Shown piece by piece: positions 25,882-35,719 of a DNA stretch of 64,000 nt (positions are counted from its first letter, which is position 1; each line of letters begins with the position of its first letter). The notes under the pieces were generated by a model. The model had not been told where the DNA came from and did not search any database. It saw nothing but the letters and a program-made list of their open reading frames with translations. The stretch is from Aquimarina sp. AU474. GTDB taxonomy: Bacteria; Bacteroidota; Bacteroidia; Flavobacteriales; Flavobacteriaceae. The DNA lies in the NCBI RefSeq assembly GCF_900312815.1, contig NZ_OMPE01000009.1, forward strand, positions 124,001 to 188,000. Reading direction: 5' to 3'. A program made the position numbers and the translations under genes.

Positions 25882-27225
25882 TTACCTCAAGGTAAACGCA
25901 AGCAATGCATTTTGGGGCTTTAAAGTAATTAGAGGTTTAATTTCTATTGTATCGCATTGTGTACTGATAGTATAGTTTCTTACCATTTCGCTCACAGCTA
26001 GAACCATTTCATACATTGCAAAATTATTCCCAATACACATTCTTGGCCCCGACCCAAAAGGAAAATACCAATCTGAATATTCTTTTTTATCTGTATTAAC
26101 ATCAAAACGATCCGGATTAAACGCTTCAGGGTCTTTCCAAAACCCTTTATGCCTATGAATCTCGAAAAAAGAAATTAATATCATACTGTCTTTTGGCAAT
26201 TTAAGTTCATTAAAATGATCATCTTCGATAGCTACTCTATCAGAAAAATAGGCGGGTGGGTATAATCGCATAGCCTCTTCTATGCATTGTTTGGTATATT
26301 GATATTTGGCAATTTGTTCTAAGGGCGTTAAATTATTAAAGTTCGTATTAGAAACTTCGCTGTATACTTTATCTTGAATCTCTGGGTGAAGTGCCAATAG
26401 AAATAGCGTGAATGTTAATGCATTTGATGTTGTTTCATGTCCAGCAGTAAACAAAATAAGAATTTCATCGATTAATTGTTCGTTACCCATTGCAGTACCA
26501 TCATCATACCTAGATTCGAGAAGCATATCTAACAAATCATCATAGTTTTCGTTAGTTTTTCTTCGTTCTTCAATAATAGTATTCAAAATATCTCGGGCTT
26601 CTTGAGTAAGTTTTAATGTTCCTTTTATTTTCCCACTCAAATTAAACCACCATCTTTTATAAGGCTGTCTTATTTCTTTAATTAGTGTCTTTTGGGCGGT
26701 TTCTGTAATATATTGTAACCGTGTAATAGTATCTCCTGTATCTGTATAACTAAATAGCGATTTGGCCACCACTCGAAAAGCCAAATCGTTCATCAGAGGA
26801 AAAATGTTGACTGTTTGACCAGGTACTATTCTTGATAACTCTTCTTGTACAACCTCCTTAATTGTAAATACAATGGATTCTAGCTTCTTTTTGTGAAAAG
26901 CTGGTTGGATTAATCGTCGTTGTTTCAACCATTTTTCTCCATTTGCGGTTAACAACCCTTCTCCTATATATTTAGCCAGATCTTTGGTTTGCAGTTCTGA
27001 TTTGTAGTACTTTCTATGATTTTTTTGAAGCATGTATTTTGCTAAACTAGCATCTCTAGTAAATAAAACCGTTTTACCAAATCCTAAATGAACCTTAAAA
27101 ATATCTCCATACTTCTCAAAATTCTCATGATGAAAAGGTAAAGGGTTCTTAAGAATACGTTTGGCATTTTTAAGCACTTTAAAGAAAGAAACATTGACAT
27201 CCTTAGCAGATTTCATATAACACAA
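25882..27225 (-). CDS. Cytochrome P450
   Basis: A 447-residue haem monooxygenase. The I-helix oxygen-activation motif AGHETTSNAL, the K-helix ExxR (EAMRLYPP) and the haem-ligand loop FGSGPRMCIG (390-399, Cys397 as thiolate ligand) are all present and correctly ordered. There is no N-terminal membrane anchor, as usual for bacterial P450s. An ATG three codons into the frame (27216, MKSAKDVN) is an equally good start. No ferredoxin, reductase or biosynthetic gene is adjacent, so substrate and redox partner are unknown. It lies between the CHAT protease gene and ruvB on the same strand, 39 bp after ruvB. Confidence 0.95.
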   Translation of the reverse strand: MCYMKSAKDVNVSFFKVLKNAKRILKNPLPFHHENFEKYGDIFKVHLGFGKTVLFTRDASLAKYMLQKNHRKYYKSELQTKDLAKYIGEGLLTANGEKWLKQRRLIQPAFHKKKLESIVFTIKEVVQEELSRIVPGQTVNIFPLMNDLAFRVVAKSLFSYTDTGDTITRLQYITETAQKTLIKEIRQPYKRWWFNLSGKIKGTLKLTQEARDILNTIIEERRKTNENYDDLLDMLLESRYDDGTAMGNEQLIDEILILFTAGHETTSNALTFTLFLLALHPEIQDKVYSEVSNTNFNNLTPLEQIAKYQYTKQCIEEAMRLYPPAYFSDRVAIEDDHFNELKLPKDSMILISFFEIHRHKGFWKDPEAFNPDRFDVNTDKKEYSDWYFPFGSGPRMCIGNNFAMYEMVLAVSEMVRNYTISTQCDTIEIKPLITLKPQNALLAFTLR

Positions 27226-27263
27226 ATTAGATTCGTTAATAAAGATTATTACAACGGATATAC

Positions 27264-28286
27264 CTAAAACAATCCTCCTTGGATTCCTCCCTTTACTCTA
27301 CCTAGATGTTTATATGCTGCTTCGGTAACTTCTCTACCTCTTGGTGTTCGCATAATAAAACCTTGTTGAATTAAAAATGGTTCATACACCTCTTCGATAG
27401 TTTCTGCACTTTCACTCACTGCTGTTGCCAATGTAGTTATTCCTACGGGGCCACCTTTAAATTTATCAATGAGCGTAGTAAGAATTTTATTATCCATTTC
27501 ATCCAATCCATGAGCATCAACATTAAGCGCTTTTAAGGCAAATTTTGATATTTCTATATCTATCTTACCATTTCCTTTTATTTGTGCAAAATCACGCACT
27601 CTACGCAGTAAAGAATTGGCAATTCGAGGTGTACCTCTACTTCTTCCAGCTATTTCTATTGCCGCTTCCATTGATATTGGAACTTTTAAAATATATGCAC
27701 TTCTTTGCACTATAGTAGATAGTAATTCTGTTGTATAGTACTGTAAACGCGATTGAATCCCAAAACGTGCTCTCATAGGTGCCGTAAGCAATCCAGAACG
27801 TGTAGTAGCACCCACCAGTGTAAATGGATTTAAATTAATTTGTACTGTACGTGCATTAGGCCCACTTTCGATCATGATATCGATCTTATAATCTTCCATT
27901 GCAGAATAAAGGTACTCTTCGACTATTGGGCTAAGTCTATGAATTTCATCAATAAAAAGTACATCTCTATCATCTAGGTTAGTTAATAAACCAGCCAAAT
28001 CTCCTGGTTTATCTAATACAGGTCCTGATGTTACTTTTATACCTACACTTAATTCATTTGCCAAAATATGAGCCAATGTTGTTTTCCCTAACCCTGGAGG
28101 TCCGTGAAACAATGTATGGTCCAAAGCCTCATCTCTAAGGTTTGCCGCTTGCACGAATACTTGTAAATTTTCTAGAACTTGATCTTGCCCAGAAAAATCC
28201 TCAAATGTAAGTGGTCTTAAGGCTCTCTCGATATCAAGATCTTCATTAGAAAAGTTTTCGTTTGTTGGATTTAGATTTTCGTTCAT
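27264..28286 (-). CDS. ruvB: Holliday junction branch migration ATPase RuvB
   Basis: The 340-residue hexameric AAA+ motor works with RuvA to move Holliday junctions in the cytoplasm. The Walker A loop ([13 protein letters not shown]), Walker B (LFIDEIHRL), sensor 1 ([11 protein letters not shown]) and the C-terminal winged-helix segment ([20 protein letters not shown]) are all present. Length is normal. It lies about 26 kb from ruvA, a separation that is common in this phylum. A candidate -7 box is found at 28347-28354. Confidence 0.97.
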   Translation of the reverse strand: MNENLNPTNENFSNEDLDIERALRPLTFEDFSGQDQVLENLQVFVQAANLRDEALDHTLFHGPPGLGKTTLAHILANELSVGIKVTSGPVLDKPGDLAGLLTNLDDRDVLFIDEIHRLSPIVEEYLYSAMEDYKIDIMIESGPNARTVQINLNPFTLVGATTRSGLLTAPMRARFGIQSRLQYYTTELLSTIVQRSAYILKVPISMEAAIEIAGRSRGTPRIANSLLRRVRDFAQIKGNGKIDIEISKFALKALNVDAHGLDEMDNKILTTLIDKFKGGPVGITTLATAVSESAETIEEVYEPFLIQQGFIMRTPRGREVTEAAYKHLGRVKGGIQGGLF

Positions 28287-28346
28287 CTGCGCGGTATCTT
28301 TTAAAAAATCTACTAACTCGTTTTACTCATTTATAGTAGATAAAAA

Positions 28347-28354
28347 CAAATATA
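28347..28354 (-). promoter_or_regulatory. Candidate -7 box of the ruvB promoter
   Basis: The minus strand reads TATATTTG, a match to TAnnTTTG, 61 bases upstream of the ruvB start. No good TTTG is found at the -33 position; that region is occupied by the terminator of the oxidase operon. Confidence 0.4.
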
Positions 28355-28364
28355 CTAGAAAAAG

Positions 28365-28398
28365 AAAAAGCCTTTTCATTTTTATGAAAAGGCTTTTT
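28365..28398 (-). terminator. Intrinsic terminator of the actABCDEF-coxBA operon
   Basis: A perfect 15-bp inverted repeat (AAAAAGCCTTTTCAT at 28365-28379 and its complement at 28384-28398, TTTT loop) lies 21 bases past the coxA stop. The arm itself ends in T residues on the minus strand. Confidence 0.8.
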
Positions 28399-28418
28399 AA
28401 TATTTTTAAACATCCTCT

Positions 28419-30227
28419 CTAATGATGCATTTCTTCTTCACCTTCTTGTAAAGGAGTAATTTGAGATACGAAATCCTGTCCTGCGATTACATATTCACCA
28501 TTTTCATTGGTTTTACTATAATCATAAGGCCATCTATATACGTGAGGAATTTCACCAGGCCAGTTACCATGCATATGCTCCACAGGCGTAGTCCACTCCA
28601 TAGTATTAGAGTTCCATGGGTTTCGTACTGCTTTTTTACCATAGAAAATAGAACTAATAAAGTTATATAAGAATACCAATTGTGCCGCTGCAGTAATTAA
28701 GGCAAATACCGTAATTAATACATTAGTATCTGCTAAATCATCAAAATATGGAAAATTAGAGTTTGTATAATAACGACGTGGTAATCCTGCCATACCTATA
28801 AAATGCATTGGGAAAAATACTCCATATGCTCCAATTGCAGTTACCCAGAAATGTACATAACCTAAGTTTTTGTTCATCATCTTACCATACATCTTCGGGA
28901 ACCAATGATATACTCCTGCAAATAAACCATACAGTGCAGAGATACCCATTACCAAGTGGAAATGTGCTACTACAAAATATGTGTCATGCACATTAATATC
29001 TAAAGTACTATCTCCTAGAATAATTCCTGTAAGACCTCCTGTAATAAAGGTAGATACTAATCCTATAGAAAATAGCATTGCAGGATTAAGCTGCAAATTA
29101 CCTTTCCATAAAGTGGTTATATAATTAAATGCTTTTACCGCAGAAGGTATTGCAATCAATAATGTTGTAAATGTAAATACAGAACCTAGAAATGGATTCA
29201 TCCCCGAGATAAACATATGGTGCCCCCATACTATGGTTGATAAGAAAGCAATAGCTAAAATTGAAGCTACCATCGCCCTGTATCCAAAAATTGGTTTACG
29301 AGAGTTTGTTGCTATAATTTCAGAAGTTATTCCTAATGCTGGTAATAATACAATATATACTTCAGGGTGTCCTAAGAACCAGAATAAATGTTCGAAAAGA
29401 ACTGGAGAACCTCCCTGGTTATGTAAAACTTCACCTTGAATATAAATATCACTTAAATAGAATGAAGTACCAAAACTTCTATCCATTATCAATAACAACG
29501 CTGCCGATAATAATACTGGGAAAGATACAATACCAATAATAGCAGTCACAAAAAATGCCCATATTGTTAATGGCATCCTTGTCATTGACATTCCTTTTGT
29601 ACGTAAATTGATAACCGTTACTACATAATTCAAAGAACCTAATAATGACGAAGCAATAAATATTGCCATAGATACCAACCATAATGTCATACCCATACCA
29701 GATCCACCAATAGCTTGTGGCAATGCACTAAGCGGTGGATAGATAGTCCATCCAGCAGATGCAGGTCCTGCCTCTGCAAATAGAGACAATACCATGATCA
29801 CACTACTTAGGAAAAATAACCAGTATGAAATCATATTAAGGAAACCAGACGCCATATCTCTAGCACCGATTTGTAACGGAATAAGTAAATTACTAAACGT
29901 ACCACTAAGCCCAGCAGTTAGTACAAAGAATACCATTATGGTACCGTGAATTGTAACCAATGCAAGATAGATACTAGGATCCATTACTCCATCCTCACCA
30001 AACTTACCTAATAATATTTCATAAATTGTAAATTGATGATCTGGCCATGCCAATTGCATTCTAAATAGAATCGACATTGCTATACCAATAATACCCATGA
30101 TCAAACCAGTAATTAAATACTGCTTAGAGATCATTTTATGATCTTGACTAAATATATACTTAGTTATAAATGTCTCTTTATGATGCCCGTGATCGTGATC
30201 GTGGTTATCTCCGTGAGTTGCTGACAT
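28419..30227 (-). CDS. coxA: Cytochrome c oxidase subunit I
   Basis: The 602-residue catalytic subunit of a haem-copper oxygen reductase reduces O2 to water and pumps protons across the inner membrane. It has about twelve transmembrane helices, the WFLGHPEVYIVLLPALG segment with a Cu-B histidine and the crosslinking tyrosine, the Cu-B histidine pair in WGHHMFISGM, and the haem-binding HDTYFVVAHFHLV. This layout is that of an A-type oxidase. The N-terminus is unusually His-rich (six His in the first 16 residues). It follows coxB by 47 bp and ends the complex III/complex IV gene cluster, consistent with the ACIII-oxidase supercomplexes known from Flavobacterium. Confidence 0.97.
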   Translation of the reverse strand: MSATHGDNHDHDHGHHKETFITKYIFSQDHKMISKQYLITGLIMGIIGIAMSILFRMQLAWPDHQFTIYEILLGKFGEDGVMDPSIYLALVTIHGTIMVFFVLTAGLSGTFSNLLIPLQIGARDMASGFLNMISYWLFFLSSVIMVLSLFAEAGPASAGWTIYPPLSALPQAIGGSGMGMTLWLVSMAIFIASSLLGSLNYVVTVINLRTKGMSMTRMPLTIWAFFVTAIIGIVSFPVLLSAALLLIMDRSFGTSFYLSDIYIQGEVLHNQGGSPVLFEHLFWFLGHPEVYIVLLPALGITSEIIATNSRKPIFGYRAMVASILAIAFLSTIVWGHHMFISGMNPFLGSVFTFTTLLIAIPSAVKAFNYITTLWKGNLQLNPAMLFSIGLVSTFITGGLTGIILGDSTLDINVHDTYFVVAHFHLVMGISALYGLFAGVYHWFPKMYGKMMNKNLGYVHFWVTAIGAYGVFFPMHFIGMAGLPRRYYTNSNFPYFDDLADTNVLITVFALITAAAQLVFLYNFISSIFYGKKAVRNPWNSNTMEWTTPVEHMHGNWPGEIPHVYRWPYDYSKTNENGEYVIAGQDFVSQITPLQEGEEEMHH

Positions 30228-30274
30228 AAAGCTATTTCTTTTTAATAAAATATATTAATTCTTTCTTTTCCTTC

Positions 30275-31351
30275 TTAGTTACTCGCTTGAGCTGATAATT
30301 GCTCTCCAAATGTTTGTTGTGTCTTCAACCAAGCTTCGTAATCTTCTTCAGATTCTACAACAATTTTCATTTGCATATTATAATGTGAAACTCCACATAT
30401 TTTATTACACAGTAAGTAATAATCAAATACATAAGTTTCTAAAGCTTCGTCACCTGCGGCAACTAATTTCTTGCTTTTTTCTCTTCTAATCTTATTGATT
30501 GTAGCCACCTTTTCTACCATAAATTCGCTATTCCTCATTTCCTCAGAAGTCATTGTAGGCGTATATGAAAACTCAGTAATCATACCTGGAACAACATTCA
30601 TTTGAGCTCTAAAAAATGGCATATATGCAGAATGAAGGATATCTTGAGATCTCATTTTAAAGATCACTTTTCTATTAACAGGTAAATGTAATTCGGTAGT
30701 AATTTTATCATCTTTACCATAGTTATCCGAAGCATCAACACCTAAAGTGTTAATCCCTTCTATATAACGCACATTGGCTTTACCTAACACATTATCTTCT
30801 CCAGAATATCTTGCTCTCCAATCAAATTGATAAGCATATAATTCTACAATTAATGGATCTCCTTCTTTCTCATCGATATTCATAATATCCGTCCAAGTGA
30901 ACAATCCATAAATAATCAATCCAGCTAATACAATAACAGGAATAATAGTCCAAATAAATTCTAGCTTATCATTATCTGCAAAAAACAAAGCTTTATTCTC
31001 TTTTTTACCTCGATACTTATAGGCAAAAAAGTGAAGTAATCCTTGTGTTAAAAATTGTACTATAAAGATTAAAACCATTGAAATTACCATCAATTGGTCA
31101 TAATCTACCCCATGCTCAGAAGCCGATTCTGGAAGAAAAAAGGTATGATATTGCACAAAACAGTATATGGTTAATAAGTACATAAAGATTACAAATGCAA
31201 GCATTAACTTACCTTGTAAATTATTGTCTTTATCATTAGCTACTTGAGAATCATCCGCATTTTTCAATTGTGACAACTTTAAAATCTTTGACATTTGCCA
31301 CAATGTGATTCCAAAAAGTGCTATTACTACTATGGTTAAGAATACAGTCAT
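30275..31351 (-). CDS. coxB: Cytochrome c oxidase subunit II
   Basis: The 358-residue electron-entry subunit takes electrons from a cytochrome at the binuclear Cu-A site in its periplasmic cupredoxin domain. An N-terminal hydrophobic helix (1-18) is followed by further membrane helices (about 50-68, 85-110 and 130-150). The Cu-A ligands are seen in CNKICGVSHYNM near the C-terminus, together with an upstream His in DILHSAYMP. There is an insertion of basic character before the Cu-A loop (INKIRREKSKKLVA). No cytochrome c domain is fused to it; the monohaem ActE may serve that role. It is 32 bp downstream of actF. Confidence 0.95.
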   Translation of the reverse strand: MTVFLTIVVIALFGITLWQMSKILKLSQLKNADDSQVANDKDNNLQGKLMLAFVIFMYLLTIYCFVQYHTFFLPESASEHGVDYDQLMVISMVLIFIVQFLTQGLLHFFAYKYRGKKENKALFFADNDKLEFIWTIIPVIVLAGLIIYGLFTWTDIMNIDEKEGDPLIVELYAYQFDWRARYSGEDNVLGKANVRYIEGINTLGVDASDNYGKDDKITTELHLPVNRKVIFKMRSQDILHSAYMPFFRAQMNVVPGMITEFSYTPTMTSEEMRNSEFMVEKVATINKIRREKSKKLVAAGDEALETYVFDYYLLCNKICGVSHYNMQMKIVVESEEDYEAWLKTQQTFGEQLSAQASN

Positions 31352-31383
31352 TTTTATCTATCTTCTTTTTTACAATTCAAATT

Positions 31384-32703
31384 TTAATAATGGAAACGTT
31401 TACTTTCCTCTAAATATGGATTTCCTTTTGCCAATAACGGTGCTTTTGTGAGTGCCCTGAACACAACGAACAAGAACAATCCTAAAAACAATAACACAGC
31501 ACTTATTTCGCTAATTCCTATGAACCAGGATTTACCAACAGTTGCAGGCATTATCATGTTATACACATCTATATAGTGACCACAAAGGATAACAACTCCA
31601 GCCATTACAACAAACCAGTTTACTCGTTTGAAATCACTATTCATTAACACTAGCAATGGGAAAATAAAGTTCATCACTAACATTCCAAAGAATGGTAATT
31701 TATAATCATCGATACGTGTAATAAAATAAGTAACTTCTTCAGGAATATTAGAGTACCATATTAACATAAACTGAGAGAACCACAGGTATGTCCAGAATAT
31801 ACTAATCCCAAACATAAACTTAGCCAAATCATGAATATGACTATTATTTACAAATTCTAAATATCCTTTAGACTTAAGATAAATTGTCATTAATGCTATA
31901 GTGGTAATACCTGAAACAAATAAACTTGCAAATACATACCATCCAAACAATGTACTAAACCAATGAGGGTCAAAACTCATAATCCAATCCCAAGACATCA
32001 TTGATTCTGTATATATAAAGAATACCAAAAATCCTGCAGATATTTTAAAACTCTTTTTATACCACTTATTCCCTTCAGAATCCTCATCTTGTTTTCTTGA
32101 ATATTTTACTGCAAAATGACGATATAACAACCATCCTCCTAAGAAAATTGCTGCTCTGATAATAAATCCTGTTCCGTTTAACCAACCTGCTTTACCTTGA
32201 AGAAGTTTATCTCCTGCAACAACTTCTGGATCTGCCCATACAAACAAATGATTTACATGAAATCCTGATAAAGCTAAAATTACAAAAAGAATAAGTCCTC
32301 CTGGCACTAAATATGCTGTAATAGCTTCCATAACTCTAAACAATACCGGTGACCATCCTGCTTGCGAAGCAAATTGGATTGCATAAAATGCTAATACACC
32401 TAAGGCAATCATAAAGAAGAAAAACGCTGCGGCATATAATGAAGCCCAAGGTTTGTTTTGTAATTGGTGTAATACATGTTCATAATGAGCATCACCTCCA
32501 TGAGCATCTTCCTCATGTTCTCCTCCATGACTTTGAGTTGCCGCTTCTGCATGACCTCCTCCATGAGCGTCGTGCGCTGCCATCATTTCTTTTACCTCTT
32601 CTACAGATCCTGGTCTACTTGCAAATCCAATAATAAGACCTACAAGACCCACAACCATAAGAATGATAGAAAATAATCTTAATCTATTTGATAGCGTATA
32701 CAT
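31384..32703 (-). CDS. actF: Alternative complex III membrane subunit ActF
   Basis: A 439-residue polytopic protein of the quinol:cytochrome c oxidoreductase (alternative complex III) that replaces cytochrome bc1 in Bacteroidota. It is related to ActC/NrfD-type subunits and has about ten transmembrane helices. Between helix 1 (about 10-28) and the next helix lies a hydrophilic loop (about 38-82) with nine histidines and many acidic residues, which is unusual and could bind metal. It lies 46 bp downstream of actE and immediately before coxB in a tight leftward operon. Confidence 0.92.
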   Translation of the reverse strand: MYTLSNRLRLFSIILMVVGLVGLIIGFASRPGSVEEVKEMMAAHDAHGGGHAEAATQSHGGEHEEDAHGGDAHYEHVLHQLQNKPWASLYAAAFFFFMIALGVLAFYAIQFASQAGWSPVLFRVMEAITAYLVPGGLILFVILALSGFHVNHLFVWADPEVVAGDKLLQGKAGWLNGTGFIIRAAIFLGGWLLYRHFAVKYSRKQDEDSEGNKWYKKSFKISAGFLVFFIYTESMMSWDWIMSFDPHWFSTLFGWYVFASLFVSGITTIALMTIYLKSKGYLEFVNNSHIHDLAKFMFGISIFWTYLWFSQFMLIWYSNIPEEVTYFITRIDDYKLPFFGMLVMNFIFPLLVLMNSDFKRVNWFVVMAGVVILCGHYIDVYNMIMPATVGKSWFIGISEISAVLLFLGLFLFVVFRALTKAPLLAKGNPYLEESKRFHY

Positions 32704-32748
32704 ATCTTTATAATATCGTTATTCTTAACTTTTTAAACTATACTGGCA

Positions 32749-33402
32749 CTAGTGTGCGTTACCGTGATCTTCCGTTGATTCGTGATGTTCTTCTGTTTCT
32801 GTCTTCACTGGCACTTCAGCAACATCTGTATCGATTCGAGCTGTTTTACCTTCTAGGTCCGCCTTAAGTTTTTCTACATATTGAACAATTTGCCAACGCT
32901 CATGTTCATTAGTTTGAGCGGCATAAGATCCCATAGAATTGATCCCGTAGTACATTACATGATAAATACTACCCTCGGTAATTGCTCTACCTATGTCATC
33001 ATAACTCGGCACCCCTAGAATTTTTTCTCTTTTCACCAAAGTTCCTTTTCCATCTCCTTTAGCACCATGACATATCGCGCAATAGACATCATATAACGCT
33101 TTTCCTTTTTCTTGGTTCTCAACGGTATATTTGATTGGGTTCTTTAAAGAATCTTTTGCAAACTGATAGCCTTCATTAGAGTTCTCCAATTCGTATGGTT
33201 TCCATCCTCTAGGAATAGAACCTTCGGCCGGCAACATCGCTTCCTGACCACCAGGAAACACACCATATTCTCCATAAGGTTCATACCCTACCGATTCATA
33301 CATATTTGGCATATACTGATAATTAGGCCTTGAATCTTTTTGACAAGAAACAACACTAATTATTATCGTTACTGCTACTAATATTTTTATAGTATTCTTC
33401 AT
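32749..33402 (-). CDS. actE: Alternative complex III monohaem cytochrome ActE
   Basis: A 217-residue lipoprotein cytochrome c. The signal ends at SVVSC (lipid-modified Cys20), and one haem-binding motif CAICH lies in YDVYCAICHGAKGDGKGTL, with a methionine ligand probably in the MYYGINSMGSY segment. It is anchored to the periplasmic face as part of alternative complex III and likely hands electrons to the oxidase. The C-terminus is a flexible acidic/histidine tail (TETEEHHESTEDHGNAH). It lies between actD and actF with gaps of 5 and 45 bp. Confidence 0.94.
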   Translation of the reverse strand: MKNTIKILVAVTIIISVVSCQKDSRPNYQYMPNMYESVGYEPYGEYGVFPGGQEAMLPAEGSIPRGWKPYELENSNEGYQFAKDSLKNPIKYTVENQEKGKALYDVYCAICHGAKGDGKGTLVKREKILGVPSYDDIGRAITEGSIYHVMYYGINSMGSYAAQTNEHERWQIVQYVEKLKADLEGKTARIDTDVAEVPVKTETEEHHESTEDHGNAH

Positions 33403-33407
33403 TATTA

Positions 33408-33947
33408 CTAATGGTTATCGTCTTCCTTATCTATTACTTTTACTTCTACCGCTCCTGTATCACTTAACAAATTTGTTAAGGTGTTTACATCATGATGTCC
33501 AGCATCTACTTCCATTAAGAAGTGATCATCTGTAGTTCTTACATCAGGATTTTCAGCTTTCTTAAATGGCCATAATCTACTTCTCATATAGAAAGTAATT
33601 ACCATCAAGTGTGCTGCAAAGAATACCGTAAGTTCGAACATAATTGGTACAAAAGCAGGCATGTTTTCGATATAGCTAAAACTTGGTTTACCTCCAATAT
33701 CTTGAGGCCAGTCTTCGATCATGATGTAATTCATCATTAAAACCGCCACTGTTAGACCAACACATCCATACATAAAAGATGTAATTGCAAGACGTGTATG
33801 TGGTAAACCCATGGCTTTATCAAGCCCATGAACAGGAAAAGGACAAAACACCTCTTCTATATGATAATGTTCTGCACGAACTTTTTTTACTGCGTCCATC
33901 AGGACATCATCATCTGTATATAATGCATGTATAACTTTAGATGCCAT
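33408..33947 (-). CDS. actD: Alternative complex III subunit ActD
   Basis: A 179-residue protein of the DUF3341 type with two transmembrane helices (about 60-80 and 100-122 of the chosen start), a soluble N-terminal part starting MASKVIHALYTDDD, and the conserved VFCPFPVHGLDKAMGL. I start it at ATG 33947. The longer reading frame from 33995 would overlap actC and adds 16 residues unlike the family. With this start it begins 5 bases after the actC stop. ActD is an accessory membrane subunit of the complex; no cofactor motif is seen. Confidence 0.92.
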   Translation of the reverse strand: MASKVIHALYTDDDVLMDAVKKVRAEHYHIEEVFCPFPVHGLDKAMGLPHTRLAITSFMYGCVGLTVAVLMMNYIMIEDWPQDIGGKPSFSYIENMPAFVPIMFELTVFFAAHLMVITFYMRSRLWPFKKAENPDVRTTDDHFLMEVDAGHHDVNTLTNLLSDTGAVEVKVIDKEDDNH

Positions 33948-33951
33948 ACTT

Positions 33952-35682
33952 CTAATTATTTTTAAGTTTTTCGGCTTGACCAGCCCAATCATCACGTTGT
34001 GCTCTTCCTGGGAAAGATCCTGTGATACTATCTAATAAATCGTATTCTGTTGTAGTCATTTTACTTACTTGATCAAAAGTAAATATTCCGATCTCGTTAA
34101 GTTTCTTTTCCATCACAGGTCCTATTCCATTTACTTTCTTAAGATCATCTGCAGTTTGACTAGTAGGATCAAATGTTCCTAGATTCCCTAGTAAACTTTT
34201 GATATCTTCCTGACTTGCCTCAACTTTTGTTTCAGTTTTCTTAGCAGGCTTCTCTTTAGTTACTTTAGGTTTTCCCTTAGGAAGTTCGTCTCTATGGTCA
34301 ATTCCTGCTTCTCTTAATTTTTTATACTTTTCACCAGAAGCTTTCAAAATTGTTTTAACCTCTGCTTGTGCAATCACAGGGAATGTTCTAGCATATAAAA
34401 GGAACAACACAAAGAAGAACCCAATAGTACCTATAAATATCCCTATATCTACAAACGTTGGAGAGAACATTGTCCATGAAGATGGTAAGTAATCTCTGTG
34501 TAATGATGTTACAATAATTACAAAACGCTCGAACCACATCCCTATATTTACTACTATAGAGATAATGAAAGAGAACATTATACTTCTTCTTAGTTTTGGG
34601 AACCACATAAATTGTGGAGAGAACACATTACATGTCATCATTGCCCAATATGCCCACCAGTAAGGTCCAGTTGCCCTATTTAAGAATGCATACTGTTCGT
34701 ATTCTACTCCAGAATACCAAGCAATAAACAACTCTGTAATATAGGCCACTCCAACTATAGAACCTGTAATCATAATTACAATGTTCATTAATTCTATATG
34801 TTGAATAGTAATATAATCTTCTAGGCTAGACACTTTTCTCATAATAATAAGAAGTGTATTTACCATTGCAAATCCAGAGAAAATTGCCCCTGCAACGAAG
34901 TACGGAGGAAATATTGTTGTGTGCCATCCAGGAATCACCGAGGTAGCAAAGTCAAAAGATACAATCGTATGTACCGAAAGTACAAGTGGTGTTGCCAAAC
35001 CTGCAAGTACCAAAGACACTTCTTCGAAACGTTGCCAATCTTTAGCTCTTCCACTCCATCCAAAAGAAAGGAGGCTATATATTTTTTTAGTAAAAGGAGT
35101 TATAGCTCTATCTCTAATCATAGCAAAATCAGGCAACAATCCTGTCCACCAAAACACTAATGATACCGATAGATACGTAGAGATCGCAAATACATCCCAA
35201 AGTAATGGAGAGTTAAAGTTAACCCATAACGATCCAAATTGATTAGGAATTGGCAATACCCAATATGCCAACCATGGACGTCCCATGTGAATAATTGGAA
35301 ACAAACCTGCTTGGATAACCGAAAATATGGTCATCGCTTCTGCAGATCGGTTAATTGCCATTCTCCATTTTTGACGGAATAATAATAATACCGCAGAGAT
35401 TAATGTTCCAGCGTGACCAATACCTACCCACCATACAAAGTTGGTGATATCCCAGGCCCATCCTACTGTTTTGTTTAATCCCCAGGTTCCTATACCTGTA
35501 GAAACTGTATATAAAATACAACCTATTCCCCAAAGGAAAGCAACAAGTGCGATAGAAAACACAATCCACCAAGATTTATTTGCTTTACCTTCAACCGGTG
35601 CGGCAACATCCACGGTTACATCGTGATATGTTTTATCGCCAGTTACTAAAGGTTTTCTTATAGGTGCTTCGTAATGAGACAT
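33952..35682 (-). CDS. actC: Alternative complex III quinol-binding subunit ActC with C-terminal HhH tail
   Basis: A 576-residue NrfD/PsrC-like polytopic subunit with about ten transmembrane helices over residues 35-455, thought to form the menaquinol site and a proton path. A Lys/Glu-rich linker follows (about 465-510). The last 65 residues carry a helix-hairpin-helix of the DDLKKVNGIGPVMEKKLNEI type, normally a nucleic-acid or protein-binding module. Such tails are also known on some ribosomal L21 proteins and complex I NuoE subunits of other bacteria. No frameshift or second start separates it from the membrane part. It lies between actB and actD. Confidence 0.93.
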   Translation of the reverse strand: MSHYEAPIRKPLVTGDKTYHDVTVDVAAPVEGKANKSWWIVFSIALVAFLWGIGCILYTVSTGIGTWGLNKTVGWAWDITNFVWWVGIGHAGTLISAVLLLFRQKWRMAINRSAEAMTIFSVIQAGLFPIIHMGRPWLAYWVLPIPNQFGSLWVNFNSPLLWDVFAISTYLSVSLVFWWTGLLPDFAMIRDRAITPFTKKIYSLLSFGWSGRAKDWQRFEEVSLVLAGLATPLVLSVHTIVSFDFATSVIPGWHTTIFPPYFVAGAIFSGFAMVNTLLIIMRKVSSLEDYITIQHIELMNIVIMITGSIVGVAYITELFIAWYSGVEYEQYAFLNRATGPYWWAYWAMMTCNVFSPQFMWFPKLRRSIMFSFIISIVVNIGMWFERFVIIVTSLHRDYLPSSWTMFSPTFVDIGIFIGTIGFFFVLFLLYARTFPVIAQAEVKTILKASGEKYKKLREAGIDHRDELPKGKPKVTKEKPAKKTETKVEASQEDIKSLLGNLGTFDPTSQTADDLKKVNGIGPVMEKKLNEIGIFTFDQVSKMTTTEYDLLDSITGSFPGRAQRDDWAGQAEKLKNN

Positions 35683-35719
35683 AATCCTTTATAATTGAAT
35701 TGATTCTTTATTTAGTTAA

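Noticed and set aside
28308..28342. Inverted repeat ATCTACTA...TAGTAGAT upstream of ruvB as an operator
   Set aside because: Arms of 8 bases around a long AT-rich loop, with no matching second copy and no LexA-type consensus; chance is likely in this composition.
33948..33995. Longer actD starting at 33995
   Set aside because: It would overlap the end of actC and add 16 residues unlike ActD; the ATG at 33947 gives a family-like N-terminus directly after the actC stop.
34919..35242. Plus-strand frame of 107 codons inside actC
   Set aside because: It is the antisense shadow of conserved membrane helices, with no family resemblance.
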